A stretch of 64,000 bases of DNA from JAUIAI01 sp049680625 (GCA_049680625.1 JBAUID010000243.1:7597-71596), one strand, 5' to 3'. Positions 35,341 through 45,440 are shown, counted from the stretch's first letter. Numbers and translations: made by a program. The notes: generated by a model from the letters alone, not told the origin.

Positions 35341-35382
35341 AGGCAAAACTCAGGCAAAACTCAGGCAAAAAATAGGCAAAAC
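35341..35382. repeat. 11-bp tandem repeat
   Basis: ggcaaaactca occurs twice in tandem, followed by two degenerate copies (ggcaaaaaata, ggcaaaacgcg). Confidence 0.75.
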
Positions 35383-35797
35383 GCGAAATACAGGCTGGCG
35401 AAACATGCTGATAAGCTGTGAGCCATTGTTGGCAAAAACGAGCAGAGAAGCAAAATCAATAAATTTAGGCCGCGAAACAAGAATTTAGAAAAAACAGGAA
35501 ATTAAAGCGACTGGAACTGGCATACCACTGGAACCGGAAAACGACTGGAACACCGAAGGCACTCTTAAAACAATCACGGCTGAATGCAGATCACGTATTT
35601 GTTACCACGACCATGGCAACAATTCGGCTGATCGACACCAGGCTCTTCAGCTGAACGAATTTTTACAAGATCAACGGCGTAGTTTTTAACCAGCGGTTTA
35701 AGAAACGCTTAAACACCAAGCGATTCGAAACCAGTTAACAAACAACAGCGGACGACGGGGTGCCTCGATTGAGGCTTAGGCAGGGACTAAAAAAAGT

Positions 35798-37252
35798 ATG
35801 AAAAAGGAACAATGGCTGGAATGCCTGGAAAAACTGGAAACAGAAGTATCCCCGCAAAAATTCAGACCATGGATCAAGCCGCTGCAATATCTTGGCTTCG
35901 ACAAGGACAACAACTTATTAAAACTTGGCTTGGCCAGCACCTTAAAACTCAACATGGTGAGGGAAAACTTTCTCTCAATCATCGAGCAAACCGTCAGCCA
36001 GTACACGGGTAAAGAAGTCCGCATATCCTTGCAGGTAGGGTCTCCGTCGACAGCAATGGCAAGCGGCATTCAGACAGCATCACACAATAGTGTCCCTGCG
36101 CCTCCAAACCCTGCCGGCGCCGTACTGCAACAGACACAAACCCAAATACCAGATGCTGAGCCCAGACCTGCATCAACACCTACCCTCCCCGGAATTGCCA
36201 CCTCGGCGAACGGATCAGTTCGCCTGATAAAAGAATTCACCTTTGAAAATCTGGTGGACGGCAAGTCAAATCAAATGGCTATTTCCGCAGCCATGCAGGT
36301 AGTAGATCAGCCAGGTGTCGCATACAACCCGTTGTTTCTTTACGGCGGGGTTGGCCTGGGTAAAACCCATTTGCTCAACGCAATCGGCAACGCCTACTTA
36401 CAACGCAACCCCGGCGCAAAAATTGCCTATCTGCATGCCCAGACATATTTCGACGAAATGGTGTTGGCTATCCAGAGGCGTACCCCACACGACTTCAAGC
36501 GAAAATACCAGTCACTAGACCTGATGCTCATCGATGACATCCAGTTTCTGGGCAACCGCGATCGCACCCAGGAAGAGTTCTTCTATACCTTTGAAGCCTT
36601 ATTGTCGGCGCGTAAGCAAATGGTCATCACAGGCGATACTTACCCGCGTCATTTGTCTGCCTTCCAGGAACGACTGATTTCCCGCTTTGGTAGTGGCCTG
36701 ATTGTAGAAATTGAGCCACCCGAGCTAGAGCTCCGGGTAGCGATCCTGCTGCGCAAAGGTGAACAATTAAAGCGCGAACGCCCGGATTTTCCGCACCTGC
36801 CAGATGATGTCGCCTTGTTTATTGCCAAAAACGTCCGAAGTAACGTGCGTGAACTTGAGGGTGCGTTAATTCGCACCCTGGCTTTCGCCAGCTTCCGTAA
36901 ACTGGAACTAACGGTTGATGTTGCCCGTGAAGCCAGTCGCGACCTGCTCAAACAAAATCAACGGCCGATCTCCATCGAGCAAATCCAGAAAACCGTCGCA
37001 GACCAGTTTAAAATCCGTATTGCTGATATGTACTCTAAACGCCGCCCAGCCAATATTGCCAGGGCTCGGCAAGTAGCGATGTACCTTGCCAAAGAAATGA
37101 CCCTGAAAAGCTACCCGGAAATCGGAGAGGCCTTTGGCGGGCGAGATCACACGACAGTAATGCACGCAGTCAAACGCATCACCGACTTACGGCAAAAGGA
37201 TGCCGACCTGAATCACCAGATTCATTTGCTGGAGCAATCCTTACGACCCTGA
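35798..37252 (+). CDS. dnaA: Chromosomal replication initiator DnaA
   Basis: AAA+ initiator (484 aa) that binds DnaA boxes and melts the origin. Domain I covers about residues 1-80. A Pro/Gln/Thr-rich linker (85-140) is domain II. The AAA+ core has Walker A GGVGLGKTH at 183-191 and Walker B LMLIDDIQFLGN. The C-terminal DNA-binding signature is FGGRDHTTVMHAVKRI. Length and all motifs are normal. Confidence 0.98.
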   Translation: MKKEQWLECLEKLETEVSPQKFRPWIKPLQYLGFDKDNNLLKLGLASTLKLNMVRENFLSIIEQTVSQYTGKEVRISLQVGSPSTAMASGIQTASHNSVPAPPNPAGAVLQQTQTQIPDAEPRPASTPTLPGIATSANGSVRLIKEFTFENLVDGKSNQMAISAAMQVVDQPGVAYNPLFLYGGVGLGKTHLLNAIGNAYLQRNPGAKIAYLHAQTYFDEMVLAIQRRTPHDFKRKYQSLDLMLIDDIQFLGNRDRTQEEFFYTFEALLSARKQMVITGDTYPRHLSAFQERLISRFGSGLIVEIEPPELELRVAILLRKGEQLKRERPDFPHLPDDVALFIAKNVRSNVRELEGALIRTLAFASFRKLELTVDVAREASRDLLKQNQRPISIEQIQKTVADQFKIRIADMYSKRRPANIARARQVAMYLAKEMTLKSYPEIGEAFGGRDHTTVMHAVKRITDLRQKDADLNHQIHLLEQSLRP

Positions 37253-37526
37253 AACGGGCTAAAAGCTCACGGCTTAGGAAGAAAGAACAACTTGTGTATA
37301 ACCTCGGTATAAGTTGTGAACGAAAATCGATCAAATCCTGGCTTTTTGTCCTTATGCTCAACAAACAGGCAGAATCAAGGCAACTTATCCTTTTCCGTAC
37401 ACAGGCTAATCCTCACTAATACACAAGCTAAAAACCGGCTGAGAACCCTGCCAACAGGTACGTTTTGCAAGTTATCCACAGCATTGACCCTCTAACAGCA
37501 ACTAACAACAGTTATATATAAAACAA
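37253..37526. other. dnaA-dnaN intergenic region with DnaA boxes, candidate oriC part
   Basis: Two perfect DnaA boxes are visible: TTATACACA on the minus strand (37301-37293) and TTATCCACA on the plus strand (37472-37480). TAATACACA at 37417-37425 has one mismatch. An A/T-rich stretch (ttatatataaaac) lies just before dnaN. This could be part of oriC or a DnaA-controlled dnaN promoter. Origin activity is not shown by sequence alone. Confidence 0.6.
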
Positions 37527-38642
37527 ATGGCTTTTATTAAGGCAACCCGAGAGGCGATTCTCAAACCCCTGCAAACGGTTTCCGGAATCGTTGAAAGGCG
37601 TCATACCTTGCCTATTCTCGCCAACGTTTTGCTTGAGAAAAAAGGTGGGGATGTTTCTTTCCTGGCAACCGATGTTGAGATCCAGGTGCAAACGAGTGCT
37701 CAAATTGGTGCTGGCACCGATGATCAGTCAATCACGGTTTCTGCCCGTAAACTGCTTGATATTCTCAAAGCCCTGCCCGATCTCGGTGATGGCGAAGTTG
37801 GCATAAATGTCAGCAATCGCAAGGCAAGTATTACCGCGGGGAAAAGCCGGTTTTCTCTGCAAACCCTTGAGGCTGGCGACTTTCCCAGCGTTTCGCCAAG
37901 CAGCACCTACGCAGCTTCGTTTGAGCTGCCGCAAAAAACGCTGCGTCACTTGTTCCAGATGGTTTACTTCGCCATGGCGCAGCAAGACATCCGCTACTAC
38001 CTCAACGGTCTATTGCTGGTTACCGAAGGCGACATAGTTCGAGTGATAGCCACGGACGGTCATCGCCTCGCTTACTGCGAAACAACAATTGATGGCGCCA
38101 GTCTGGCCAGCCAGGAAGTCATTATTCCGCGCAAGTCGGTTCTCGAATTGCAGCGTTTGCTCGACGACAGCGATGACCCCGTCGCTATCGATATTGCAAC
38201 CAACCAGGTTCGGCTGCGTTTTGGCGATGTCACGATGTTGTCCAAACTGGTGGAAGGTAAGTTCCCCGATTATCAGCGGGTGATTCCCACTGGATACAAA
38301 AACCAACTGTCGATCGATCGCGCTGTATTGGCTGGATCACTCACGCGGGCTTCGATTCTGACCTCAGACAAATTCAAAGGCATCCGTCTCACTCTGTCTG
38401 ACGAAACTTTGAAAATCCAGATTACCAATGCCGATCAGGAAGAGGCTATTGAAGAACTGGATGCCAATTATTACGGCGAGCCAATCGAAATTGGTTTCAA
38501 CGTCGGGTACTTATCCGATGTACTTGCCAACCTCAAAAATGAAAAAGTCATTCTTTCATTTGGCGACTCTAACAGCAGCGCATTGATTACCACTGAAGAC
38601 GAACCCGGCTTCAAGTATGTCGTGATGCCAATGAGAATTTAA
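37527..38642 (+). CDS. dnaN: DNA polymerase III sliding clamp beta
   Basis: 371-residue ring clamp made of three similar domains that tethers polymerase III to DNA. The N-terminus has LKPLQTVSGIVERRHTLPIL, and the C-terminus ends in the conserved VVMPMRI. No good ribosome-binding site precedes the ATG, which follows an A/T-rich stretch. It is followed by gyrB after 40 bp, with no recF between. Confidence 0.98.
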   Translation: MAFIKATREAILKPLQTVSGIVERRHTLPILANVLLEKKGGDVSFLATDVEIQVQTSAQIGAGTDDQSITVSARKLLDILKALPDLGDGEVGINVSNRKASITAGKSRFSLQTLEAGDFPSVSPSSTYAASFELPQKTLRHLFQMVYFAMAQQDIRYYLNGLLLVTEGDIVRVIATDGHRLAYCETTIDGASLASQEVIIPRKSVLELQRLLDDSDDPVAIDIATNQVRLRFGDVTMLSKLVEGKFPDYQRVIPTGYKNQLSIDRAVLAGSLTRASILTSDKFKGIRLTLSDETLKIQITNADQEEAIEELDANYYGEPIEIGFNVGYLSDVLANLKNEKVILSFGDSNSSALITTEDEPGFKYVVMPMRI

Positions 38643-38682
38643 TGCAATCCCGCGATACTGAATCCCGTTAGGTTACTCACCA

Positions 38683-41136
38683 ATGCCAGAAAACAAAGAA
38701 AACGAAGCCGATTACGGCTCGTCCTCGATCAAGATGTTGAAAGGCCTGGAGGCTGTTCGCAAGCGTCCTGGTATGTACATTGGCGATACCGCCGACGGTA
38801 CCGGTTTGCACCACATGGTGTTTGAGGTTGTCGATAACGCAATCGACGAAGCGCTGGCTGGTCATTGTGATGAAATTGTCGTCACCATTCATACCGACAA
38901 TTCAATATCCGTAACGGACAACGGGCGAGGAATTCCAACCGATATTCACGCTGATGACGAAGAGAAAAGGTCAGCCGCCGAAATTGTCATGACCGAGTTG
39001 CACGCCGGCGGCAAGTTCGATCAGAACAGCTACAAAGTCTCTGGTGGTTTACACGGCGTTGGTGTTTCCGTTGTAAATGCATTATCTCAATGGCTGCGTC
39101 TGACGGTACGTCGCAACGGTGAAGTTCACTACCTTGAGTTTCGCCATGGTGATCGTCTTGAGCCAATGAAAGTAATCGGCAAAACTGATAAACGTGGAAC
39201 AGAAGTCCATTTCAGAGCGGCTGAAGAAACCTTCGGCGTTGTGGAGTTCTCTTACGATATTCTCGCCAAGCGCTTGCGCGAACTGTCTTTTCTGAATAAT
39301 GGGGTCGGCATCAAGCTGGTCGATCAACGCACAGCGACAGAAGAAGATTTTGCATTTCTGGGCGGCGTGATGGGTTTTGTTTCTTACATTAACCAAACTA
39401 AAACCGCGGTGAATCCCGTAATCTTCAATGCGTCGGGAAGCAAAGATACAGACGACGGAATGGAAATTACGGTTGATGTAGCGATGCAATGGAATAGCGG
39501 ATTCACCGAACAAGTCCTGTGTTTTACCAATAACATTCCGCAACGCGACGGTGGTACGCACTTAACCGGCCTGCGCGCTGCGATGACCCGGGTTATTAAT
39601 AAATACATCGAAGAAAAAGAGTTTGCCAAGAAAGCCAAGGTAGAAACTACCGGCGATGATATGCGCGAAGGTTTAACCTGCGTATTGTCAGTAAAAGTAC
39701 CCGAGCCAAAATTCTCTTCACAAACCAAGGACAAACTGGTTTCGTCTGAAGTGCGTGCGCCGGTAGAAGAAGTCGTGGCACGTGAACTCGAAGCTTATCT
39801 TCAGGAAAACCCAAACGACGCCAAAGTTATTTGTGCCAAGATCATTGATGCTGCTCGTGGCCGGGAGGCCGCGCGTAAAGCCCGCGACATGACCCGGCGA
39901 AAAGGTTTGCTCGACGGAGTTGGTTTGCCAGGAAAACTGGCCGACTGCCAGGAAAAAGACCCGGCAAAAAGCGAAATTTTTATCGTTGAGGGCGATTCAG
40001 CCGGTGGGTCTGCAAAGCAAGGCCGTGATCGAAAGTTTCAGGCAATTTTGCCGCTGCGCGGTAAAGTACTCAATGTTGAAAAAGCCCGTTTTGACAAGTT
40101 GATTTCTTCTGAGCAGATTGCCACTCTGATCACCGCATTGGGTACTGGCATCGGGCCGGAGTACGATGTAGACAAGCTACGTTATCACCGGATCATAATC
40201 ATGACCGATGCTGACGTTGATGGCGCACATATTCGTACCTTGCTCCTGACATTCTTTTACCGTCAGATGCCAGATCTTGTCGACCGTGGTTATATCTATA
40301 TTGCCCAACCGCCGCTGTATAAGGTTAAACACAACAAAGATGAACGGTACTTAAAAGACGATAGCGAGTTAGACCAACATATGCTGCGTCTCGCGCTCGA
40401 GGGTGCGCAACTCGCGCCGTCAATTGATGCCGACGCGATCCAGGGTGAAGCATTAGCCGAAATGGTGCGTAAATATTTACTGGCTGAATCGGTCATTACC
40501 CGCCTGACCCGGGTACTCGACCCGCAGGCGTTAAGAAAAATTCTTAACGGTTATCAACCCAATTTGTCGACAGAAGAAAAAGCCATCGAATCAGCTGAAC
40601 AGCTACAGGCTTTATTTGTTCAAAGTAGTGATATCGGTGATCAGCCTCCGACTGTGCGTGCTGAATACAGCGACAAGCACGAGCAATGGCGATTACTGAT
40701 AGAACGTTATCTGCACGGGAACGTTCGAGTGTCGGTGCTCGACCACGACTTTATCCAGTCGGCTGATTACGCCACCCTGGCAGAGGCTGGCACGTTGGTA
40801 AAAGGGCTGATAGCGGATGCCGGTGAAATCAGGCGGGGCACTGGCGATAGGCAGCGCACTTCACGGGTAACCAATTTTGGTGCTGCTGTTCGCTGGTTGC
40901 TGGCTGAGGCAGAACGCGGGGTCAGTCTGCAGCGTTACAAGGGGTTGGGTGAGATGAACGCTGACCAGTTGTGGGAAACCACAATGGATGCGCAGGCGCG
41001 GCGTTTGCTTAAGGTCCAGATCGAAGATGCTATTTCCGCCGACCAGATTTTCTCTACCCTGATGGGTGACGATGTCGAACCTCGGCGCGCGTTCATCGAA
41101 AAATATGCGCTTGTTGCGCAGAACATTGATGCCTGA
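38683..41136 (+). CDS. gyrB: DNA gyrase subunit B
   Basis: ATPase subunit of type II topoisomerase gyrase, 817 aa. The GHKL ATPase domain has EVVDNAIDEALAGHCD and GGLHGVGVSVVNALS. The TOPRIM domain has VEGDSAGGSAKQGRDR and IIMTDADVDGAHI. The proteobacterial insertion of about 170 residues lies in the C-terminal half, before RYKGLGEMNADQLWETTMD. Complete and normal. Confidence 0.98.
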   Translation: MPENKENEADYGSSSIKMLKGLEAVRKRPGMYIGDTADGTGLHHMVFEVVDNAIDEALAGHCDEIVVTIHTDNSISVTDNGRGIPTDIHADDEEKRSAAEIVMTELHAGGKFDQNSYKVSGGLHGVGVSVVNALSQWLRLTVRRNGEVHYLEFRHGDRLEPMKVIGKTDKRGTEVHFRAAEETFGVVEFSYDILAKRLRELSFLNNGVGIKLVDQRTATEEDFAFLGGVMGFVSYINQTKTAVNPVIFNASGSKDTDDGMEITVDVAMQWNSGFTEQVLCFTNNIPQRDGGTHLTGLRAAMTRVINKYIEEKEFAKKAKVETTGDDMREGLTCVLSVKVPEPKFSSQTKDKLVSSEVRAPVEEVVARELEAYLQENPNDAKVICAKIIDAARGREAARKARDMTRRKGLLDGVGLPGKLADCQEKDPAKSEIFIVEGDSAGGSAKQGRDRKFQAILPLRGKVLNVEKARFDKLISSEQIATLITALGTGIGPEYDVDKLRYHRIIIMTDADVDGAHIRTLLLTFFYRQMPDLVDRGYIYIAQPPLYKVKHNKDERYLKDDSELDQHMLRLALEGAQLAPSIDADAIQGEALAEMVRKYLLAESVITRLTRVLDPQALRKILNGYQPNLSTEEKAIESAEQLQALFVQSSDIGDQPPTVRAEYSDKHEQWRLLIERYLHGNVRVSVLDHDFIQSADYATLAEAGTLVKGLIADAGEIRRGTGDRQRTSRVTNFGAAVRWLLAEAERGVSLQRYKGLGEMNADQLWETTMDAQARRLLKVQIEDAISADQIFSTLMGDDVEPRRAFIEKYALVAQNIDA

Positions 41137-41163
41137 CCCCAACTCAATCCGGATAAATACCTG

Positions 41164-41661
41164 ATGGATGCTGGTACCGCCGCCTATATTGCGTTGTGGG
41201 TACTGGTTGCCGCAATGTTGTTGCTTGGCCTGGTTGGGGTTATCTTGCCGGCTATCCCCGGCACTATTCTCGTGTTCGGCGGTGTTTTGCTGGGGGCCTG
41301 GATAGACGACTTCACCCGAATTTCAACAACAATCGTGGTTATCGCCGGTGTGCTGGCGGTGATCGCCTGGGTTGCTGACTACGTGTCAGCGATGCTCGGA
41401 GCCAAACGTGCCGGGGCATCAAAAACTGCGGTAGTAGGGGCGGCTATTGGCACTGTCGTTGGCTTGTTTTTTGGCCTGGTTGGCTTGCTGTTCTTTCCGC
41501 TGATTGGTGCGGCTATTGGTGAGTATCTTGCCATCAGTGACTTACGCCGGGCCGGTAATGTCGGTGTCGCGACCTGGATCGGAATGCTGATTGGTACGGT
41601 GGTAAAGGTTGTACTGACGTTTTTTACGATCGGCATATTTCTGGTGGCGCTGATTTTTTGA
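41164..41661 (+). CDS. DUF456 family membrane protein
   Basis: 165 residues, almost entirely hydrophobic with about five membrane segments. LGLVGVILPAIPGTILVFGGVLLGAW near residues 20-45 and the Gly-rich second half are typical of DUF456. Function unknown. It begins 27 bp after gyrB on the same strand. Confidence 0.85.
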   Translation: MDAGTAAYIALWVLVAAMLLLGLVGVILPAIPGTILVFGGVLLGAWIDDFTRISTTIVVIAGVLAVIAWVADYVSAMLGAKRAGASKTAVVGAAIGTVVGLFFGLVGLLFFPLIGAAIGEYLAISDLRRAGNVGVATWIGMLIGTVVKVVLTFFTIGIFLVALIF

Positions 41662-41762
41662 TTTGACACATTCGGCTATTGACCAATAGCTGCGGCTTGT
41701 TGAGTATCAAGGATGTTGTCCCAACTGTTTCCCATTCCAACGTTTTTTTCCGAGGATTCCCA

Positions 41763-42077
41763 ATGTCTGAAGATTACAAAGTAGATATCGCTAAATACGT
41801 ACCAGCGGTAAACGACACGGCAGTCAGTAACATCGTGAAGTACTGCGGCATAGCGCTGCGCAGTAAAGACGCTTCACTAGTGTCTTCGTCTGACAAAAAA
41901 GAGCTGAATACGGTACGTGACGGTTTCGCCAAAAAGAAGCTCGGCCTGACCCCGGAAGATGCTGAAAAAGGAATCGAAAAAGTTTGCGAACAGATGAAGG
42001 CTGAACGTCGCAAAAGCCGGGTAACTTTTTACTATTTGCTGGCCGAAGCAACCAACACCATGGACAAAGTGTCCTGA
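41763..42077 (+). CDS. DUF2853 family protein
   Basis: 104-residue helical, charged cytoplasmic protein. The ATG at 41763 has a GAGGA ribosome-binding site 7 nt upstream, so the longer frame from 41679 is not used. VNDTAVSNIVKYCGIALRSKDASLVSSSDKKEL fits my memory of DUF2853. Function unknown. Followed by a terminator. Confidence 0.8.
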   Translation: MSEDYKVDIAKYVPAVNDTAVSNIVKYCGIALRSKDASLVSSSDKKELNTVRDGFAKKKLGLTPEDAEKGIEKVCEQMKAERRKSRVTFYYLLAEATNTMDKVS

Positions 42078-42106
42078 TCGGGTAGCGGTTTGTTCGCTTT
42101 AAGGAG

Positions 42107-42133
42107 AAAAAGCCCCAATGACGGGGCTTTTTT
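42107..42133. terminator. Bidirectional rho-independent terminator
   Basis: aaaaagcccc (42107-42116) pairs with ggggctttttt (42123-42133) around a 6-nt loop. It lies between the convergent DUF2853 and small-lipoprotein genes. Confidence 0.9.
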
Positions 42134-42147
42134 CTGTCGGGTTCAAA

Positions 42148-42408
42148 CTAGTAGCGGCTGCGACGGGGGTTGGAGCGGCCGTAATCGCCATGTCCGGAGC
42201 CTCGGTGCGATCTGTAATTTTGGTTACGGCTGGAGCGATCGTTGTGATGGTTTGCACCGTTACCTGGTGGCGCAATAATTGCACCCAGACGTCCATGGCC
42301 ACCATGATGCCCTAAAGGGATCACCGCGCAGGATGCCAACACACTGGTAACAACGACGGCTAAACCGAGCCGGATGCAGTTCTTTGCGCGTGGGGCTGAA
42401 TTGGCCAT
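42148..42408 (-). CDS. Small His/Gly/Arg-rich lipoprotein with CAVIPLG N-terminus
   Basis: 86 residues. The signal peptide ends in lipobox LASC (Cys27), and the mature protein starts CAVIPLGHHGGHG and ends GRSNPRRSRY. A GGAGG ribosome-binding site lies 7 nt before the ATG. The same N- and C-terminal motifs occur in the lipoprotein at 15138-15488. The histidines suggest possible metal binding (inference). Function unknown. Confidence 0.75.
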   Translation of the reverse strand: MANSAPRAKNCIRLGLAVVVTSVLASCAVIPLGHHGGHGRLGAIIAPPGNGANHHNDRSSRNQNYRSHRGSGHGDYGRSNPRRSRY

Positions 42409-42704
42409 TGATGGCCTCCGTATTGATGGAATCGAGTCTCTTTAACGGGTCAGATGACATTGCGGTTGAAAATTGAGGCGCTAAGTACTGATTGCTTATG
42501 TATCTATTTGTAACTTGTCTTTTCGCATGGGGGTCTGACCTGCGTTGAACGCCCCGGTCCGGTTCGCCATCGCATTCAGATCCGTACCGACAAACAACAT
42601 CAGTGTGCTGCGCAAAATGCAGGCATTGCATACAATGCGGGATAAACAAATAAACAAGTCAGCACGATACCTGCTGCTGACACTGCTTCCGAATCGAAAA
42701 CCCT

Positions 42705-43565
42705 ATGTATAACGGCCGACAGGTTTCAGTCTCTGAACATTCGTCTAACGTCGCATTACTGACGTTTGGATCTCCGACTGGTTATGTCGATGACGACACC
42801 GAACGTGAACTGGTCGAGGCTCTTGACTCTTTGAAACAAGCGTCGCGCCTGAGTGTTGTCGTTATAACGGGTAAAAGACCCGGCACGTTTATGCGTCATT
42901 ACGATACCCTGGTACTCGAAGCCCGGGCCCGGCAGATGAAAGCCCGCGGTTTGCAGTTTGACCCGGACAAACCGGTGCCAGAAGTTGGGATTCACCGCGT
43001 TCTGCGCGAGATTGAACAAAGCGGTAACACTTATATTGCGGCAATAAACGGTACCGCAACCGGCACCGGTTACGAATTGGCACTGGCCTGTGACTTACGT
43101 CTGGCACAAGCTGGTGACTATTTCATTGGCTTACCGGAGGTTCACCTTGGCTTGTTGCCGGGGTCGGGCGGAACCCAACGCCTGACCCGATTAGTGGGTG
43201 AGGCGCGCGCGCTGGAATTACTGTTGCTTGGCGATACCTTGTCGCCAGCGGATGCCAGGGCTTATGGCCTGGTCAATGACGTGGTCGACGGTGATGTACT
43301 ACCCGTCGCATTACAGCTGGCAGAGGTTTTGGCTGAAAAGCCGGCCAGGGCACGGGCCCATATTAAGCGTCTCGTACGCGGGTTACTGCCTGCTGAGCCA
43401 GGAAAGGCCGGCAGCCAATCGCAACAAGAACGCCTGGACGGATTTGCCAGTGAGCGTACGTTGTTCTGCGACCTGCTGGTTGCCAAAGAGTCGCTACAAC
43501 GCCTTGAGCAAGTTAATGCCGGGGTTTCGCCTGTACCGGGCGAACCGTTGTCAGACGCCGCCTGA
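42705..43565 (+). CDS. Enoyl-CoA hydratase/isomerase family protein
   Basis: 286 residues of the crotonase superfamily. The oxyanion-hole segment AAINGTATGTGYELALACD (about residues 113-131) and FIGLPEVHLGLLPGSGGTQRL (about 140-160, with the second catalytic glutamate region) are well preserved. An extra charged segment near residues 72-100 replaces the usual FSAGAD motif with TFMRHYD, so the substrate may be unusual. Single gene, convergent with the lipoprotein at 43589. Confidence 0.88.
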   Translation: MYNGRQVSVSEHSSNVALLTFGSPTGYVDDDTERELVEALDSLKQASRLSVVVITGKRPGTFMRHYDTLVLEARARQMKARGLQFDPDKPVPEVGIHRVLREIEQSGNTYIAAINGTATGTGYELALACDLRLAQAGDYFIGLPEVHLGLLPGSGGTQRLTRLVGEARALELLLLGDTLSPADARAYGLVNDVVDGDVLPVALQLAEVLAEKPARARAHIKRLVRGLLPAEPGKAGSQSQQERLDGFASERTLFCDLLVAKESLQRLEQVNAGVSPVPGEPLSDAA

Positions 43566-43588
43566 GCAGATCTCAGACAGATAATTCT

Positions 43589-44197
43589 CTATCGCATTTC
43601 GTCGATTCGGCCTTGCCACATCAGAAATGGGCCTTCAGCGATAGACAGTTGCAGCCAGGTTGCCATTGTGGATTGACCAGCCTGTTGATCAGCATTAATT
43701 AAAAATCGCGTATCAGCCCCAAGGCGAAGTACCCCTTTTTTGCCACTGCCAGGTGGATATCGTTTCAGAAGATCGTCAAATTTCTTCTGGATTAGTTTGA
43801 GCTCCTGAGCGCTTTCTTCAGTGAGCACGTAAGCCAGGCGCAGGCGGCCAGCACGCGGGTTCAGCCAGGCAGCCATTGCTTTACCTGCGCCTTTGTCCGG
43901 GGTCTCGCCAAGCATATTCAGCGGCCGCATTCTGAGCCGACCGCCGATCGGTTCCCATGCGTCATGATCAACCGGGAACACCGCAACCCGAAAGTCGGGG
44001 CCGCGCGATGGTGTGGCCGGCACCCTGGAGTCCATATCAACGCCAACAATGATGTCCTCAGGCTTGATCGTTATAAAGTCTTTTGGGGTTACCCTGGCCA
44101 GGCGTCCGGACGAATGCTGTACCGAGGTGGCACAACCGGCAACGATCAGTGCAGTAATGGCCAGCAATAGCCATTGGGTTATGCGGTTTTGGATCAT
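43589..44197 (-). CDS. Predicted lipoprotein, function unknown
   Basis: 202 residues when started at the ATG at 44197. MIQNRITQWLLLAITALIVAGC gives a lipoprotein signal peptide with lipobox VAGC. The remainder is soluble, with RVAVFPVDHDAWEPIGGRL near the middle. No family recognised. The longer frame from 44263 would put 22 residues before the signal peptide and is rejected. Confidence 0.7.
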   Translation of the reverse strand: MIQNRITQWLLLAITALIVAGCATSVQHSSGRLARVTPKDFITIKPEDIIVGVDMDSRVPATPSRGPDFRVAVFPVDHDAWEPIGGRLRMRPLNMLGETPDKGAGKAMAAWLNPRAGRLRLAYVLTEESAQELKLIQKKFDDLLKRYPPGSGKKGVLRLGADTRFLINADQQAGQSTMATWLQLSIAEGPFLMWQGRIDEMR

Positions 44198-44415
44198 GCG
44201 AATTTGAGAATGACCGCGGCAAAAGGTCGATGTTTTCAGATTAAGGACGCTGGTGATGGACATGCTTGTTGATTCGCTCAGGTGATTGGCGATTACATTT
44301 CGCGTTGCTTCAGACAGTCAGTGGCTGCCAGGGAGATGGGTTTGCCGCCAGTGTAGCCGGGCCCGGGCCCAACATAAGTAACGACCTGCAAACTCTGTAT
44401 TACCAAGTCACCAGC

Positions 44416-45255
44416 TTAAGAGTGTTCGTTGCGTATGCGCCGAATGGTGTCGTCAAGTAAGGCCCTCGCAATACTGAGCCGCGGTGGTATCTGCGGGAGA
44501 TTGTCGATATCGAACCATTGTGCGTCGGCCAGCTCGGCCGGGTCGTGATCGATTTCACCGTCGCGATATTCGGCACGGAAGGCAATCATTAACGAATTCG
44601 GGAAAGGCCAGCTCTGGCTCGCGAAATACTCGAGCTTGTGCACGCGCACCCCAACTTCTTCCATGACTTCGCGATGCACACATTGCTCGAGTGTCTCTCC
44701 GGCCTCCACGAAACCGGCCAATGCACTATAGCGACCCGGTGGGAAATTAACGCCCCGGCCCAGCAGCAATTGCCGCCCGCGGGTAATCAAGACCATCATT
44801 GCCGGAGACATCCGCGGGTACATGGTGAGCCGGCACGAACGGCATTGCTTGGCACGCTCGGCATTGCTCGACTCGGTTGGCTGACCACAGGCACCACAAA
44901 ATTGATGCGTCCGGTCCCATTCGACAACCTGAACCGCGCGCATCGCAATGGCCAGTGCCGTATCGTTCAAAACTTCAAACCAGGCACGCAGGCCGGCGGC
45001 TTTGAAACCACCTGGAAGTGAGTCTTTACTTACGTCGTCCGCCAGAGCAACACAGACATGATCGTGGTCTTCGAAGCGGCCCAGGCCAAACACCCGGCTG
45101 GCTTTGAAGCCAGCCTCACGGTATTCGAGCCAGGATCGCATCCCGGGATCAGATTCAGACTGGATCAGGTGGTCGCGCCAGAAAACATGGGCAATTGCGT
45201 CATCGGAAAGAGAGACGGAGACATCTCCCTCGAAGGTATTGGGGCTCTGTAACAT
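44416..45255 (-). CDS. nudC: NADH pyrophosphatase (NAD-cap decapping enzyme)
   Basis: Nudix hydrolase that cleaves NAD(H) and removes NAD caps from RNA. A zinc ribbon has paired FCGACG and CRSC cysteines. The Nudix box reads GFVEAGETLEQCVHREVMEE, and the NudC-specific SQSWPFPNS follows. Start taken at ATG 45255 (279 aa); an in-frame extension to 45333 exists. Confidence 0.94.
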   Translation of the reverse strand: MLQSPNTFEGDVSVSLSDDAIAHVFWRDHLIQSESDPGMRSWLEYREAGFKASRVFGLGRFEDHDHVCVALADDVSKDSLPGGFKAAGLRAWFEVLNDTALAIAMRAVQVVEWDRTHQFCGACGQPTESSNAERAKQCRSCRLTMYPRMSPAMMVLITRGRQLLLGRGVNFPPGRYSALAGFVEAGETLEQCVHREVMEEVGVRVHKLEYFASQSWPFPNSLMIAFRAEYRDGEIDHDPAELADAQWFDIDNLPQIPPRLSIARALLDDTIRRIRNEHS

Positions 45256-45440
45256 GAATCGGATTGTGTCACGGACAAGAGATAAAAGTGCGGCCGGTAA
45301 ACTACCGGGAGAATACCGAGCCAGCTTCGGCAAACACTATCACCGCCGAATCCCGGTTAGTGAAAGGCGACGGCAACTCGTGTTCAAATCTGCAGAGTTT
45401 GGGTACCCGGATGGCTATTAGCTGTGTATTACGGCCAGCG

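Larger units (their letters stand above)
35117..35797. other. rpmH-dnaA intergenic region
   Basis: About 680 bp, A/T-richer than its surroundings and without a gene. It is full of short direct repeats: ctggaattgggc twice (35221, 35234), actgaatgcg twice (near 35260 and 35274), ggcaaaactca (35343-35380) and ctggaac several times (35510-35550). No TTATNCACA DnaA box was found, so it is not obviously the origin. It must hold the dnaA promoter. Confidence 0.5.

Noticed and set aside
35341..35382. CRISPR-like repeats
   Set aside because: Units are 11 bp in direct tandem without spacers; no cas genes nearby.
35117..35797. Classical oriC upstream of dnaA
   Set aside because: Repeats are present but no DnaA box was found; the boxes are on the dnaN side.
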